64,000 nt of DNA from Timema cristinae (taxonomy: Eukaryota; Arthropoda; Insecta; Phasmatodea; Timematidae): NCBI GenBank assembly GCA_039000515.1, contig JBCFYV010000024.1, forward strand, positions 41,476,533-41,540,532, written 5' to 3'. The notes beneath the pieces are model-generated. The model was not told where the DNA came from and did no database searches. It saw nothing but the letters and a program-made list of their open reading frames with translations. Positions within the stretch are counted from its first letter, which is position 1. Every line of letters begins with the position of its first letter. Position numbers and translations under genes: made by a program. Shown here piece by piece: positions 9,619-20,949 of this stretch.

Positions 9619-10950
9619 TACTATTGACTACAGTACGAGGTCTAAATATACACACGCATATATTATTGTTTGTTACCCTTGATTTAAAATGTTTCGGCTT
9701 ATTCCTGTTACCCTTCATCTGAAAATTGGACTGTACATGTAAATATACGAGCATTTCTTTTATATTACAAGCCTCAATGCCAGTGTCTAAAGTATTACTT
9801 TAGAATCTAAGTTTGGTTCCCTTTCCTAAGATGCTAAATTTATATTTTAGGCTCTGATTTCTGAGATTTTTCACTAAGTCATACTGCTAATAAAGCGCAC
9901 TCATTAAAATTGTCTTACTGAGCTGATATGATTAGAAAGTACACTTCGTTTACCCTGAAAGGTATCAGTTCACTTTGACGCATTAGACTAGATAGGACTT
10001 ATCATATAGGTCTAAGCTGCATCAAAATAGAACCATGCAAGGTAAGCATGCTAGCTACATATTAAGAAACTTCACCTGCTCTCGCCTTGAGAGAAGTTGT
10101 AAAACTACTTCGTGGGAAAAAATAACATTCTCAGTTCTCTTGGTTGGGATTTAAGGTTTTACCAGTGACCTGGAAAACCTAGAAAACAGGGAAAAGTCAG
10201 GGAATTTGATCACATTTCTTCAATTTTTCACATATTCATTAAAATAAAACGAAACTTTCATTTAAAATAATCAAATCATTTTTCTTTCCAGTTAATAGTC
10301 ATAACAAATCTATTTTAGCAGAGTTGTACCAGTTGAGCATACAAATCTTAACTTCTCAATCAATATGTTATTTTCATGCCATCTCCACACCCCTCTACCG
10401 TGCACCTTTATCCATAATTGAGTAATGGCTACGTGCATGTGCGAGAATTCGATCATTTAATAGAAAGAATAAACCAAAGTTAGATATTAAAACCCAATAT
10501 ATTATTGCCATATGTTTAAATTCTTTTACCCTTCCATAGAGTGGCACAACTTCAGAATATGTACTTATCTAAAATATTATTACATTAAATTGGATCTTAG
10601 TAAAATAATGTTGATAATAAATATTGATTGGAAAAGTTAGAAACTGGCTCTGTAAAACCTTGAAAAGTCAGGTAATTTTAAAATGTTGTTTTTATTGACA
10701 CCCTGTTTATACCTATAAATCAGATACAACTGTTATATCCTTGCGGCTATTTATACTTGTAATTAATTGGTCAATAGGCCTCACAGGCCTCGTTATACCT
10801 CGTGGCTTTGATCATGGTATCTTCCTAACTCTGAACAACTTGACTTAAAATTACTTTCTTCGGCTGTCGAATGGTCTAAGACACGGATGGCAAATCTTTG
10901 CCACGATTTGAGTGGCACAAAAATAAAGACTAAACAAAACGTCTGAGGTG
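9619..10950. other. AT-rich stretch with repeat E traces
   Basis: No gene seen. Two pieces (about 10160-10215 and 10640-10690) share the GGAAAA/CAGGGAA(TTT) pattern of dispersed repeat E. A small SINE-C head-like piece (GAATGGTCTAAGACAC) lies at about 10870-10885. Confidence 0.4.
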
Positions 10951-10951
10951 G

Positions 10952-10978
10952 TATATATATATATATATATATATATAT
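10952..10978. repeat. (TA)n microsatellite
   Basis: About 13 TA units. Confidence 0.95.
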
Positions 10979-11225
10979 TTAATGTCGCGAATATTTCGTC
11001 AGCCATCTCAATCACATGTCACAATAACATTTTTGAAGTAAACGGCTATAAATCGTCTTGTTTGCTATTGAAAATAACAATCTGTATGAATCGAATATAA
11101 ATATATTGTGTACCTTAAGTGAAATAAATACTGTTTAAAGACACTCACCTTGACAATTTAATAAATTTCCTTCTTTAGGATTTTTTTTAAACATCTACAA
11201 TTTTATTAAAATTATTCATATTATT

Positions 11226-11556
11226 TCACTAGCAATCCCGCGTGGCGTTGCCCGTGAGCCACTGTGGTATAAGAATTATATAAGCCCCCCCCCCTGCCCC
11301 CCGTGGTGCCCGTATATCTGAAGCGTAATTCTAAACCAGATAAAAAATATTTTCTTCAAACATTTGTTTAAAATAGTCTAATTAAAAATCTAATTAAAGA
11401 TTTAAAAATCCAGCTTTGAGGTGCATTCGGACCCCCTTTCGTCCACCTATGTTAAAAATTTCAGATCTCTTCGTGCCGTAGATTTGGTTGGCATCGCACA
11501 TAAACAAACACACAAACACAGACAAACACTTCCTTTTATTACTATAGGTAATACTC
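11226..11556 (+). mobile_element. Retroelement-like 3' region (RTE-type pattern), partial
   Basis: Opens with CACTAGCAATCCCGCGTGGC and a CCCGTG-rich segment, continues through TTAAAAATTTCAGATCTCTT and TTTGGTTGGCATCGCACATA, and closes with ACAAACACACAAACACAGAC and CTTCCTTTTATTACTATAGG. This order of a CCGCG start, an AAATTTCA...GTTGG middle, a CAGACAAACA run and a TATAGGTA end is familiar from short invertebrate RTE/Penelope-type and Helitron-type remnants. I cannot assign the class without an alignment. Confidence 0.45.
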
Positions 11557-11804
11557 ATTAACTTTTTATTTTTAAATACTTATTTACAAAATGTAAATAA
11601 ACGTTCTAGTACACTAGAAAGCTCAAGATTCAGTGATCCTTGAATGACAGACACACATTGGTTTTCAAAAGCTACGCTTACCATGGCGTAACACTGGCTT
11701 TCCTCATTCTTTCTCCACGCTAATGTGGATGCACTTCTTCCAAAAACCTTTTTTCATTTTTAATCAAAGAGTAAGCTGTGAATAATCCTTGTGTTACACG
11801 CTTA

Positions 11805-11940
11805 AGTGGCCAAATGGTCTAAGAGGTCACTCCTGCAATAGAATAGACCGATATGACTGGGAGATCGGGGATCGAATCCCGGTTGGGAGATAGAAGGGTG
11901 TTTTCCCCTATATATTGCTTTCTAATTTTTCTTTGACGCA
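11805..11940 (+). mobile_element. SINE-C copy, plus strand, 3' truncated
   Basis: AAGTGGCCAAATGGTCTAAG, GAGGTCACTCCTGCAATAGA, B box GGGATCGAATCCCGG. The body decays after about 11930. Confidence 0.75.
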
Positions 11941-12114
11941 AAATAAAAAATAAAAGTATATTTTATAGTTAATGATATTGTGTGTAAGAAGTTACAACTC
12001 AGGTCACGTTACTATACTGTGAATATATGAAAATTATTTGAGAACTTTTGTAACTTAAAAAAAAAAAGTTTATTTCTATCTGAATCCGACTGTACTTGAT
12101 AACTCTGATACCTT

Positions 12115-12480
12115 TGTACATGTGCCCACCGATGCGGGTGTATGTTTAAGTAAAGCCTGTACTCATTTTATGGTTCGCTGAGGTGCCGGCTTGCATTACT
12201 TCCAAACAGGCCGTGATGGCAGACTGGTACTTCCCCCTCTCGCGCCATGATTGGTGGCGACATTTGGGTCCCGGGGTTTATGCGCCCTGCCAAGATATAA
12301 GTGTAACATATTGCCCAGATTAAGAGGCTTACATTTCATGGCCTACACGTGGGTGGTCCCGCATTTCTGATTTAACAGCTACCCAACACCCCCCCCCCCC
12401 CCCTCCTCCTACCTACTACTTTGAGGCACGTAATTAAACCCGCACAGGTGTCGCCCCTACCCCACCCCAATTAAATATCA
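12115..12480. other. Single-copy higher-GC island with a C homopolymer
   Basis: The sequence between 12120 and 12380 is clearly richer in GC, unrelated to the repeat families, and has no convincing open frame. It ends in a C run (about 12388-12403) and CT-rich sequence. Candidate regulatory or conserved non-coding DNA, by composition only. Confidence 0.35.
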
Positions 12481-12517
12481 CATTAAATATTCATGGCATT
12501 TTATTTGGAAATTCATT

Positions 12518-12582
12518 TTTTAACGCTCGTCTTACTACCATTGGGTTAACACGCATAGTATTAAGTACGCTGATTGTTTTAA
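12518..12582 (-). mobile_element. SINE-C tail, minus strand (interrupted)
   Basis: TAACGCTCGTCTTACTACCA, then ACACGCATAGTATTAAGTAC. This is the inverted tail of the SINE-C whose body resumes at 12826, on the other side of an inserted SINE-A. Confidence 0.75.
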
Positions 12583-12790
12583 TCAATCCTCGGTCCCGGC
12601 ACAGATTTATTGATTACCAAACCCTTCCTTCATCTCTGACAAGACATCTTGTGGATGTAGGGAATTCAGGCCTCCACCGTGGTTCGGATTCCACGTTAAA
12701 CTGTAGGTCCTCCATTTCATCTCACAATAACCCTACCATTACACATAAGTGTAAGTGCGTATAACCCGAACGGGTAGTAAGACGCGGTGC

Positions 12791-12822
<32 letters not shown>

Positions 12823-12825
12823 TAT
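12583..12825 (+). mobile_element. SINE-A copy, 5' truncated, inserted in a SINE-C
   Basis: Starts at the B box (CAATCCTCGGTCCCGG), so the A box is absent. The core, tail and (TAA)n tract are intact. The target duplication is not resolved because the flank is itself A/T-rich. Confidence 0.85.
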
Positions 12826-12985
12826 TGAATTTAGAGGAAGCGTATCATTATGTTTGTGGAAAAAGTGGGAAACAATTTAGGATAACCCTCAATAGACTGG
12901 ACTGAGATTCGAACCCCGATCTCTCAGTCTTCAGTAAGCCTGTTTAACACGAGAGTAACGCCTTGGACAATTCAGTCATTGGTTC
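12826..12985 (-). mobile_element. SINE-C body and head, minus strand (interrupted)
   Basis: TTGAATTTAGAGGAAGCG, the inverted B-box region (GATTCGAACCCCGATC) and inverted head (AACACGAGAGTAACGCC). Continuation of the element that begins at 12518. Confidence 0.8.
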
Positions 12986-13646
12986 GTGTAAGAATACTAT
13001 TAATAAGTAAAATGTAAATGATAACCACAAAAATTAAAATATGGTCTTTTATAAAAAAAAATTCTTCCTACAAGAACCCTACTTTTTTATAGTAGGGGAG
13101 AGTAATTAAAAATACACTAAATTACTTTTGGGACACCAAACTTTACATAACTTAACATAACTTTTCATAACATTAGCCACCCCCTAACACCAAATTGTTG
13201 AATCGAAGAAAATACTAAATGTAATCAACAGTTTTCGATTTAAAATTAATTCAAAGCTTATATTTACGAGTGTAATGAGATGTGAGAACTTACTGCATGA
13301 TTCACGCCAGGCAGAACGCCGGTCCTGTTAAAATACTTTATTTAAAAGGCTAGATCTATATTTTAAACATTTAGATTGATTTTAAAACATATACTTATCT
13401 GAAAAAAAATATTGAAAATTAGCTAATTTTGGCAATTTATAAGATTAAAAACTTTTCCATTTAAAGTAATATTTTTTTTTTATCATATAAGGACATGTCG
13501 ATACTCTCATCATGATATAATCCATCTCTGGAAATAAAAAAAAAACACTTTAGTAATAACTGAGATTTCTGAACGTACGCGTCTCAAAGCTCCGATTGTT
13601 GAAGTTCTAATCAAATAATATAAATACTAGTCCTACTTTCTGTTAT
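12986..13646. other. AT-rich stretch, no gene seen
   Basis: Contains a short local repetition of ACATAACTT-like words at about 13139-13175. Nothing else was recognised. Confidence 0.4.
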
Positions 13647-13658
13647 TTCATCTTTATT
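13647..13658. repeat. Target-site duplication of SINE-B, left (TTCATCTTTATT)
   Basis: Identical to 13923-13934. Confidence 0.88.
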
Positions 13659-13922
13659 ACCCGCCTCGGTGGCGTAGTTGGCTAACGCGCTTGTCGTGTT
13701 GAGCTAGACTGCTAAGGACGGGGAGATCGAGGTTCGAATCTCGGTCGGGTGAACTGGGAGTGGTTTTTATTAAATGGTTTTCCACTCGCTCTCCACGCAA
13801 ATGCGGGTTCACTTTCCTCTAATTAAACCTTCCCAAATCCTAATCCATTAGTGTAATTAGTACTTAAAGCGTATAACCCGAACGGGTAGTAAGACACGGT
13901 GCTAAATTTTTTATTATTATTA
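13659..13922 (+). mobile_element. SINE-B copy, full length
   Basis: Starts ACCCGCCTCGGTGGCGTAGT. The A box TGGCGTAGTTGG matches the TRGCNNAGYNGG consensus, the B box is GAGGTTCGAATCTCGG, and CGGGT after the B box can pair with the opening ACCCG as a residual acceptor stem. The long spacing between boxes resembles class II (Ser/Leu-like) tRNAs. The body (TAAATGGTTTTCCACTC, TAATTAGTACTTAAAGC) and tail are shared with SINE-C. A perfect 12-bp duplication confirms retroposition. Confidence 0.95.
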
Positions 13923-13934
13923 TTCATCTTTATT
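13923..13934. repeat. Target-site duplication of SINE-B, right (TTCATCTTTATT)
   Basis: Identical to 13647-13658. Confidence 0.88.
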
Positions 13935-14039
13935 TAAAAAAAAGAGGACGTATTCACTATCTATCACTCAGTATATGGAGGGCCGGAATTCTACCAGGAA
14001 GGCTCTAAATGTAACAAACAACTGAATTTAACGGAGGAT

Positions 14040-14300
14040 CATGCAGGTAATAAATAGCTACCGATACCGCATTGGTCGATGGTAATTAGGGAGCTTTTAG
14101 CACTTGCCCTGAAGGGAGTGGCAAATAATTCTCGACCTAATGGACGATCCACTGAGCCTATACGGGGCCTCTGTATTCTCGCCGGAATACGGACAAAGCC
14201 CATTACTGTGCGTGCATTCCTACACTGCACATACAACCAACCACCTCACCCCCCCCCACCACCCCCCTTTTCGCGTTTTCTCTCACGAACCTGATTAATT
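14040..14300. other. Single-copy island with homeodomain-type motifs
   Basis: Higher in GC than its surroundings, with GGTAATTAGGG near 14092 and CTGATTAATTTAGG near 14291 flanking GC-rich text and a C/A-rich run at 14240-14270. Overlapping short open frames exist on both strands but none shows a recognisable domain. I read it as candidate regulatory sequence, with low confidence. Confidence 0.35.
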
Positions 14301-14445
14301 TAGGTATATTACCTCCCTGAACCCTTTCTCTCTTTTCATAAAATCGATATCGACAAATTGGAAGACTACTTCTATTCAAACTTTGGCCGAACAAAACAAC
14401 ATTATGTAAATGGGAGTGTACATACATCAAAACCATGTAATTTCT

Positions 14446-14500
14446 CAGGGGCGTAGCTGGGGAGACTGTTGGACCAAATATAAGCACAGCCTCAATTTCC
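14446..14500 (+). mobile_element. Possible hAT-type terminal sequence
   Basis: CAGGGGCGTAGCTGGGG is a typical terminal motif of hAT-family elements in animals. I could not find the opposite terminus within the next 2 kb, so only a solitary end is claimed. Confidence 0.35.
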
Positions 14501-15043
14501 AAAATTTGTTTGTTATTTTTTTTTCATCATTCCTGTTTCTTCATGTGTGATTTTATCCCTAATTGTCTTGTTAGTATGTATTTGCATTGTGTGTGTTACT
14601 TGGACCAAAAAATATCTGCAAGCGTATTTTCGTCTCGCTACATAGATGCATGATATATTTTCAGGTTCTTTCACGACTCGTAGAATATTTTATATACCTA
14701 TTACATTCTGATATACAAGCGGAGAGTACTAAAACTACCATGATAAAGTCCGTTACAACAATAGCACTAGAAAAAATAATGATTTAATGTAAATCCCGAT
14801 AATTTAGTTAAATGTACGAGAGCATTTATCTTTCAAATGATGAAGCATTAATTTTATATAAATTATGTTTGGAGAATAATGTTTATTATCAAACATTTCT
14901 TGACATTTCATGTTTAATTTTTTTGCTCCCAATAATTTGACGACTCGAGTAGCAACAATACTTACTTTAGCTCTCGTCGTTTGGATTAAATCCCTTAATA
15001 GGGGTGAAGGAATGGTAAATATTCTTTCACTTCAATGTTTATA
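14501..15043. other. AT-rich stretch, no feature seen
   Basis: A 66-codon open frame at 14587-14787 has no recognisable domain. It may belong to the decayed transposon whose end lies at 14446. Confidence 0.35.
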
Positions 15044-15091
15044 TTAGCGTATAACCCGAACGGTAGTAAGACGCGGTGCTAAAAAAAAAAG
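15044..15091 (+). mobile_element. Isolated SINE tail
   Basis: TTAGCGTATAACCCGAACGG, then TAGTAAGACGCGGTGCTA and an A run, with no SINE body in front. Extreme 5' truncation of a SINE or LINE copy would explain it. Confidence 0.75.
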
Positions 15092-16145
15092 TTTATGTTA
15101 GGTTTAGCTGTTTCCTTTGAATTTCAATAATATATAAATATTAATTAGTTTGTATATATTTTATTTATTTTAAATTATTTGATAAATGTGTATAGATTGG
15201 CAATATTTATTTCATAATAAATTGGAGAGATTCTTAAATACCTTATTTAGTTTTTTAAACCTTTAGCGCATTAATTAACAAGCTTAAAAAAATTGATATT
15301 AAAATATCCTTTTCTGTTTGACCGCCTCACTCATCTATCAAAAAACTAAGCAAGTTATGGAAATGACTAAAATGTTGCATTCAAGTAGTCGTGGTTTAAA
15401 AAAATATTGAAAAGATTTATTTAATCATGTATACATGAGGTTTTCTTCATTATTTATTTTGTGTATAGTACACAACACATTTTCAGCTGTACATATGTTA
15501 AAGACAATTTGTTTTTGCCTCAAAAGTGTTAGCAAAAGTCGGTTTACTTGCGTTTACTCTGGAAGCTAGCAAGTTTACCTTGATGGGTTCCACTATGATG
15601 CAACTTTTAAGATAGGGATATACTTTAATCGGTCAAGGTAAGAATTTTTCCCTTTTGAAGTAAAGGGAGTCTAAAATAATCACTGGAGTTCACTCCAAAT
15701 TATTGTGACCTAAAACATAACAAAGGGCTAGATACACATTTTCAAGGGGGGAAAAACATATCTTTGTTCACTTTTCTTCATAAAGCAAAAAATTAAAAAT
15801 CATTAAACAATATAATTTCTTAAAAACTATTTTAGAATCGTTAACGAAAAAGAACAAATAAAATCATAGTAATTAAGTAGCTCTGCATTCAAGTTATATA
15901 CTAAATGTGTCTTTTTTCTATCTTATCAAAATATTCTTAAAGTTAGATAAATACGATGAATCCAAACTTTTGGTGTTTAACTCTCACAATTTTACAATAG
16001 TTTTTGTTTTAAACAAAAATATTAAGCGATTTAAATTAAATTAAAACTACTAAACATATCTCTATATACAAAAACTAAGGTATGTTAAGTAAGCTAATTT
16101 GTTTTTTACACTCGTCATTAAATATTAATATTAATATATATTAAA
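15092..16145. other. AT-rich stretch, nothing recognised
   Basis: About 1 kb of AT-rich sequence without repeats I can classify and without a supported gene. Confidence 0.4.
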
Positions 16146-16348
16146 AAAAGACTGCCGAAGACTGGGATATCGGAGTTCGATCCCGGTTGGATGCACTGAG
16201 GGTGTATTTTCGTCAATTGTTTTCCATTCTCTCTACACACGAATGCGGGTACATTTAATCTAAATTAGGCCTTCCTAATGCCTAAACCAATAGTGTAATT
16301 AGTACGTAGACGTATAACCTGAACGGGTAGTAAGATGCTGTACTAGAA
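16146..16348 (+). mobile_element. SINE-C copy, 5' truncated
   Basis: Starts within the head at GACTGCCGAAGACTGGG, with the B box GGAGTTCGATCCCGG, TGCACTGAGGGTGT, GAATGCGGGTACA, GTAATTAGTACGTAG and tail CCTGAACGGGTAGTAAGATG. Confidence 0.85.
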
Positions 16349-16527
16349 AAACACACACTTATATATATAAAGACTGGATTAGACGTTGGTTTTCTTTGGT
16401 CAAGAAAGCTATTAACAATGCCTTATGACTTATAGATAGTGGAAAATATTCGGTTGATTATTCTCTTCAAATATTTGCTCAAACATCCACCACACAACGC
16501 TGTGAACCTCTTTCATGTGAAGAGCTC

Positions 16528-16550
16528 CTCTCTCTCTCTCTCTCTCTCTC
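16528..16550. repeat. (TC)n microsatellite
   Basis: About 11 TC units. A shorter (GA)n tract lies at about 16821-16836. Confidence 0.95.
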
Positions 16551-16554
16551 ATCA

Positions 16555-16800
16555 GCATAGTGGTCGACGTGCTAGCCCGCGCGATCAATGCGGCCGCCCA
16601 GATCTCCTCGTCTCTACAGCTGTAGATACACAACAAACAGTCTCCTTGCAGTGGTAATGATGACGCCTGATCGGATTATCGTCGTGACGCCGTGCGTGGA
16701 GTATTTGACCAGCCTGCCAGGGAGCAAGCGTGTGGGGCTGTTCAGTGTACAGGTGTCTGCGTGGTTTGCGGTCCGTGAGTTGCTCGGTGAAGCTTGATTA
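16555..16800. other. GC-rich single-copy island
   Basis: The most GC-rich part of this region (GCCCGCGCGATCAATGCGGC, GTGACGCCGTGCGTGG). Open frames of about 70 codons occur on both strands (for example plus 16588-16797), with no domain I recognise. TCTCCTTGCAG followed by GT could be a splice acceptor by chance. It could be a non-coding element or a short exon; neither is proven. Confidence 0.35.
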
Positions 16801-16931
16801 CCTGTCTATGTGTGTGTGTTTGAGAGAGAGAGAGAGATAGTACACTCAGGCTCTTAATAAGGTGCTAACTACGCAAGTTAGGTAAAGTAGGCTCAAGTAA
16901 GACGCTGGCTATATCTTCTGATAATAACGAA

Positions 16932-17329
16932 TTAAGGTGAAATGGAAGGATAGGCAAGGAAAAGCCAGTGTGTTTTTTTTTTTTTGCAGTTTTTATCGCA
17001 AAAGTTTTTTGCCAAAATAAATAAAATATTTCTTCAGTCGAAATCTTGAGTTTAATTTTCTTCATATGGTGATTTAAACATTACTTGAATATCCGTCATG
17101 GGTGTCCTGGAATTTAATGACAACTTTTTATCTTCATTTAAAATGTTTTTCATCTTTTGCCGCTATGCTCATGATGGATATTCACCAACTGTTGATATCA
17201 TCGTGTGAAGAAAATTAAACTCTATGATTGTACTGAGCAATATTTTAATTATTTTAACCAAAAAAGTGTTGTCATAAAAACCCACAAAAACACTGACCTT
17301 TTCTCGCGTCCCCTTCCATCCTTGGTTAA
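16932..17329. mobile_element. TTAA foldback MITE, complete copy 1
   Basis: Bounded by TTAA on both sides. The left arm runs TTAAGGTGAAATGGAAGG, CAGTTTTTATCGCAAAAG, CCAAAATAAATAAAATATTT, GTTTAATTTTCTTCATATGG. The right arm repeats the same words inverted (GAAGAAAATTAAACTC, CAATATTTTAATTATTTTAA, CACTGACCTTTTCTCGCG). The arms are nearly 190 bp each, so almost the whole element is one imperfect hairpin. No transposase is encoded. Confidence 0.88.
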
Positions 17330-18239
17330 GTGAAACTAGGACAATTTGAAGGAAGGATGGACATCCTTTTCTTGGAATTGTTATTTTACCTTTAGCCGTT
17401 GGTTTCAAAGTGAAATAATTTATTCCTTACCTACTTTGTAATCGTAATACAAAAGTGAAGTATTTTAACCATAGATTAAACATATTTAAAAGAAATTCTG
17501 AAATATCCATTTTAAGCAACATTATTTTTTAACTTCATAATATCTTGGGGTAGTTCTTTAATAAGTTGGTGAGAGATTTTATTACATAAATTTTTCCCAC
17601 TTTCTTTCTTAATTTGTTAATTAATATTACTTCTTTAATATTGATAACCATAATAATTATTAAAATTATTTACTTAGGTAATATTGATCTATACATATTT
17701 CATTCAAATTCTATTAATATCAAGTACTTATTTATTAAAACATATATTTAAATAACGTTTAAATGGTTTCCTTGTTGATGTAACTTAAAATAAAACATTT
17801 TTTCAAAATATTTCTATTCAAATATTATTTTTGTTTTAATTAGTTTAATTTAGTTTTTTTTTCAATTATTCATTAATGGTTGAAGTAATTTATGAAAGTC
17901 TAAAACAGAAATAAATATTACTCTGTTATGTGTTATAGAGAAACTCATAGTGGAGTTAACTTATCAAAACTAAAATATTCTTCTAAATGATTGATTTTTT
18001 TTCCCGCCTGTTGCACTGGTTTGCTCTTAACACCTTACCTTTCTATATATAATTCATTTGATAAAGTAAATCAGATTTTATATGGATAACTTACAAATAA
18101 ATACTCACAAATTTATACAATATAGATACCTATCCAAATATTCGGGTCCATTGTGAAACTGAGCTTGAATTGGTGTGATGTAAATGGTGTCAGAAGTGGG
18201 ATCGTTTTCTTCTCTCATTAGTTATTTTCATACCGCGTC
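17330..18239. other. AT-rich stretch, nothing recognised
   Basis: About 900 bp, extremely AT-rich in 17440-18120, with no supported feature. Confidence 0.4.
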
Positions 18240-18480
18240 TTCTTAAATTCTTTTTATCACCTGTAATCCTGACAGTGCATGCTGATCAGAGTGTACTGTT
18301 ACCACTAATTGCCCTGCTTTGCTACCAGGCACGCTCTGACCCAATCCCCACATAATGCCCCAGGGGATTACTCGGGGGAGGGGGGGATCACGTGATTCAT
18401 GGGGTCTCTTATCGGCGTATCGGTTAGGAGACTGAAGATGAGAATCGATCTCGAGGAGATCCAACATTTGTAATGGAGGT
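18240..18480. other. Single-copy higher-GC island
   Basis: Contains CTAATTGCCC, a GGGGGAGGGGGGG run at about 18374-18386 and GAATCGATCTCGAGG. It matches no repeat family here and has no convincing open frame. Confidence 0.35.
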
Positions 18481-18568
18481 TCTGAGGTATGTTTTATTAC
18501 ATACCTGCAGAGGTTTTTGGTACCTAATTTAAGATATAGTTAATAATACAATAATTACGACACAGTTT

Positions 18569-18582
18569 TCTTACACTTCTAA
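18569..18582. repeat. Target-site duplication of SINE-A, left (TCTTACACTTCTAA)
   Basis: Fourteen bases identical to 18871-18884. Confidence 0.9.
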
Positions 18583-18870
18583 GGTGACCTGGTGGTCTAG
18601 GGGTAAGGTGTCAGACTTCTGTGCTGGCGGCCGGGGTTCAATCCTCGGTCCCGGCACAGATTTATCTGATTACCAAACCCTTCCTTCACCTCTGACAAGA
18701 CATCTTGTGAATGTGGGGAATGCCAGGCCTCCACCGTGGTTCGGATTCCACGTTAAACTGTAGGTCCTCCATTTCATCTCACAATCACCCTACCATTACA
18801 CATTAGCGTAAGTGTGTATAACCCGAATGGGTAGTAAGACGTGGTGCTAATAATAATTTAAAAATAATAA
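18583..18870 (+). mobile_element. SINE-A copy, full length, well preserved (A1)
   Basis: This is one of the best-preserved copies: head, both boxes (TGGTCTAGGGG and GGTTCAATCC), the A1 linker, the core and the tail are intact, and a perfect 14-bp duplication flanks it. It is a suitable reference copy for the family in this window. Confidence 0.95.
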
Positions 18871-18884
18871 TCTTACACTTCTAA
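18871..18884. repeat. Target-site duplication of SINE-A, right (TCTTACACTTCTAA)
   Basis: Identical to 18569-18582. Confidence 0.9.
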
Positions 18885-19036
18885 ACAACTAGACCTAAAG
18901 TAAAATAAGTTAATTTTTTTTTCTCTAGGTATCCATTGCGTATTACCAACCAACTATCGTAAACATATATTTACAAAAGTTACTGTATTAACTCTTATTT
19001 TCTGTTTATACCCATGAGAAACGTTGACTGTAATTT

Positions 19037-19435
19037 TTAAGGTGGTATGGAATGGAACGCGAGGAAAAACCAGTATTTTTTTTTTTTGCAGTTTTTATGG
19101 CAAAACATTTTTTTGGCCAAAATAAATTAAATATTACTCCAGTACAAACATAGAATTTAATTTTCTTTACATGACCATAAAATTTCTTTAATATAATATG
19201 TCAACGGTGTTTTAGAATTTAACGACTTTTTTTCTCTTAATTTATAAAAATTTTGTTAGATAATGCCACCATGATAATGACAGACATTCAACAACTTTTG
19301 ATATCAACATGAGAAGTAAATTAAACTCTTATGTTTATACTGGAGCAATATTTTATTTATTTTGGCCCAAAATGTTTTGCCATAAAAACTGCAAACATAC
19401 TGACCTTTTCATGAATCCCCCTCCATCCCACTTTA
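19037..19435. mobile_element. TTAA foldback MITE, complete copy 2
   Basis: TTAAGGTGGTATGGAATGG at the left and ATCCCACTTTAA at the right. The arms contain CAGTTTTTATGGCAAAAC and its inverse TTTTGCCATAAAAACTGC. The total length is essentially that of copy 1. Confidence 0.88.
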
Positions 19436-19663
19436 ATATTTCTATACAGTTTAGTGTTAGTTCACAATTAGACGAATGATTAGATATATGCCATAATATG
19501 GTTAATTTTTAACACAGAACATTTCTGACGATTTTAATCTACTTTGCATACCTGGATTTTATATTATATTATTTTTTCATTACTTTTTCTCTCTTGTAAA
19601 TGTATTTAATAAATTTGGGACAATTATTATTAATTCATTTAAGAGATCATTTCAGTTTAGTAG

Positions 19664-19712
19664 TGTCGTTAAGTGTATAACTCGAACGGGTAGTAAGACA
19701 CGGTGCTAAAAA
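19664..19712 (+). mobile_element. Isolated SINE tail
   Basis: GTGTATAACTCGAACGGGTA, then GTAAGACACGGTGCTA and an A run, again without a body. Confidence 0.75.
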
Positions 19713-20099
19713 AAATAGTATCGATTTCATTTATAAAATTATATATAGGTATATATAAATACATAGATGTATTTATATATATATAATAAAATGAGGATAG
19801 ACTACTATAAAAATGTTTTGAAATAAGTTTACCGGTACTTATTAATAAAGGATATTCATAAAAACTAACAATATGGTTTACTTAAAATAAAAAACAGTTG
19901 AATTTTGGTCGTCTTGATAACTTTACTGTCTAAAAAAAAATTTAAATATCAATTTAAAAAACATTAGGGTACTATCCCGATGTGTGATCATTTTTAAAAT
20001 GGTTTTTAAAATTAACGATTAATTAATTAATTACATGTAAAACAAAGTTTATCTGCTGAAATGTGCTTCCAGTAAAATGACAAACTTTAAAAAAATGTG
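19713..20099. other. AT-rich stretch, nothing recognised
   Basis: TATA-rich sequence at 19741-19790; no supported feature. Confidence 0.4.
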
Positions 20100-20360
20100 T
20101 TAACTTACCACCCAAAGTTTGGATATTGGCTCTAACTTTGGCTTAGCGAGTGTCAGGGCGCCGCGATGGAAACAAATCACGGTCCTCTCTTTTGGGGGGA
20201 AGGGCGGGCCAGTTTTGTAATAAATACGCCCTGACCGCAAACTAATTACAGCCTCTGTGAATATCCCTCGGGCTATACAATAACCTCTAATAGCCGTGCG
20301 TGGTCATTGGACGCCGTAGTTTGTTATAGGTATCGTGAAGCTGAAATTGTGATAATAATG
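20100..20360. other. Single-copy higher-GC island
   Basis: Contains AAACTAATTACAGC, GGGCGGGCC and several CpG words, is unrelated to local repeats and has no convincing open frame. It sits centrally in a region flanked by AT-rich DNA on both sides. Candidate conserved non-coding element. Confidence 0.35.
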
Positions 20361-20649
20361 GAGGAGGGGGTTTTAGGAACCTGGTCAAGCACATCTTTGT
20401 TGCAAAAGGATCGAATATTTGATTAGTTACCATTTGACAAAACAGTTTCATTATTGTTAATTTTGTATGGAAAACAAAATTTGTTAAAACTCTTCATTAT
20501 CCATACACCTCAAAGTTATCTGTAGATCAATTTAAGTGACATATATTTATTGTTTAAATTACCAATAATAAATATTCAGTTAAAGGGCAACGAATCCATG
20601 TTTAAATATGTCCTGAAGTTGATATATTTATTTCTAGAAACTACATTTT
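20361..20649. other. AT-rich stretch, nothing recognised
   Basis: No gene or repeat identified. Confidence 0.4.
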
Positions 20650-20660
20650 TTATTAGAAAA
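20650..20660. repeat. Target-site duplication of SINE-A, left (TTATTAGAAAA)
   Basis: Identical to 20939-20949. Confidence 0.85.
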
Positions 20661-20938
20661 GGTGACCTGGTGGTCTAGGGGTAAGGTGTCAGACTTCTGT
20701 GCTGGCGGCCGGGGTTCAATCTCGGTCCCGGCACAGATTTGTCTGATTACCAAACCCTTCCTTCACCTCTGACAAGATATCTTGTGAATGTGGGGAATGC
20801 CAGGCCTCCACCGTGGTTCGGATTCCACGTTAAACTGTAGGTCCTTCATTTCATCTCACAATCATCCTACCAGTACACAATAGCGTAAGTGCGTATAACC
20901 CGAACGGGTAGTAAGACGCGTGCTAATAATAATAATAA
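20661..20938 (+). mobile_element. SINE-A copy, full length (A1)
   Basis: Head, core and tail are intact except for small losses (GTTCAATCTCGG, GACGCGTGCTAA). An 11-bp duplication flanks it. Confidence 0.93.
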
Positions 20939-20949
20939 TTATTAGAAAA
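20939..20949. repeat. Target-site duplication of SINE-A, right (TTATTAGAAAA)
   Basis: Identical to 20650-20660. Confidence 0.85.

Noticed and set aside
10880..10930. GGCAAATCTTTGCCAC as a hAT terminus
   Set aside because: It is a small palindrome near a SINE-C-like word, and no opposite end was found.
14203..14502. 99-codon minus-strand frame
   Set aside because: It overlaps a hAT-like terminus and a single-copy island. Nothing in it resembles a known protein.
16588..16797. GC-rich frame as a coding exon
   Set aside because: A possible splice acceptor lies upstream, but there is no recognisable protein pattern and the opposite strand is equally open. Kept only as an island.
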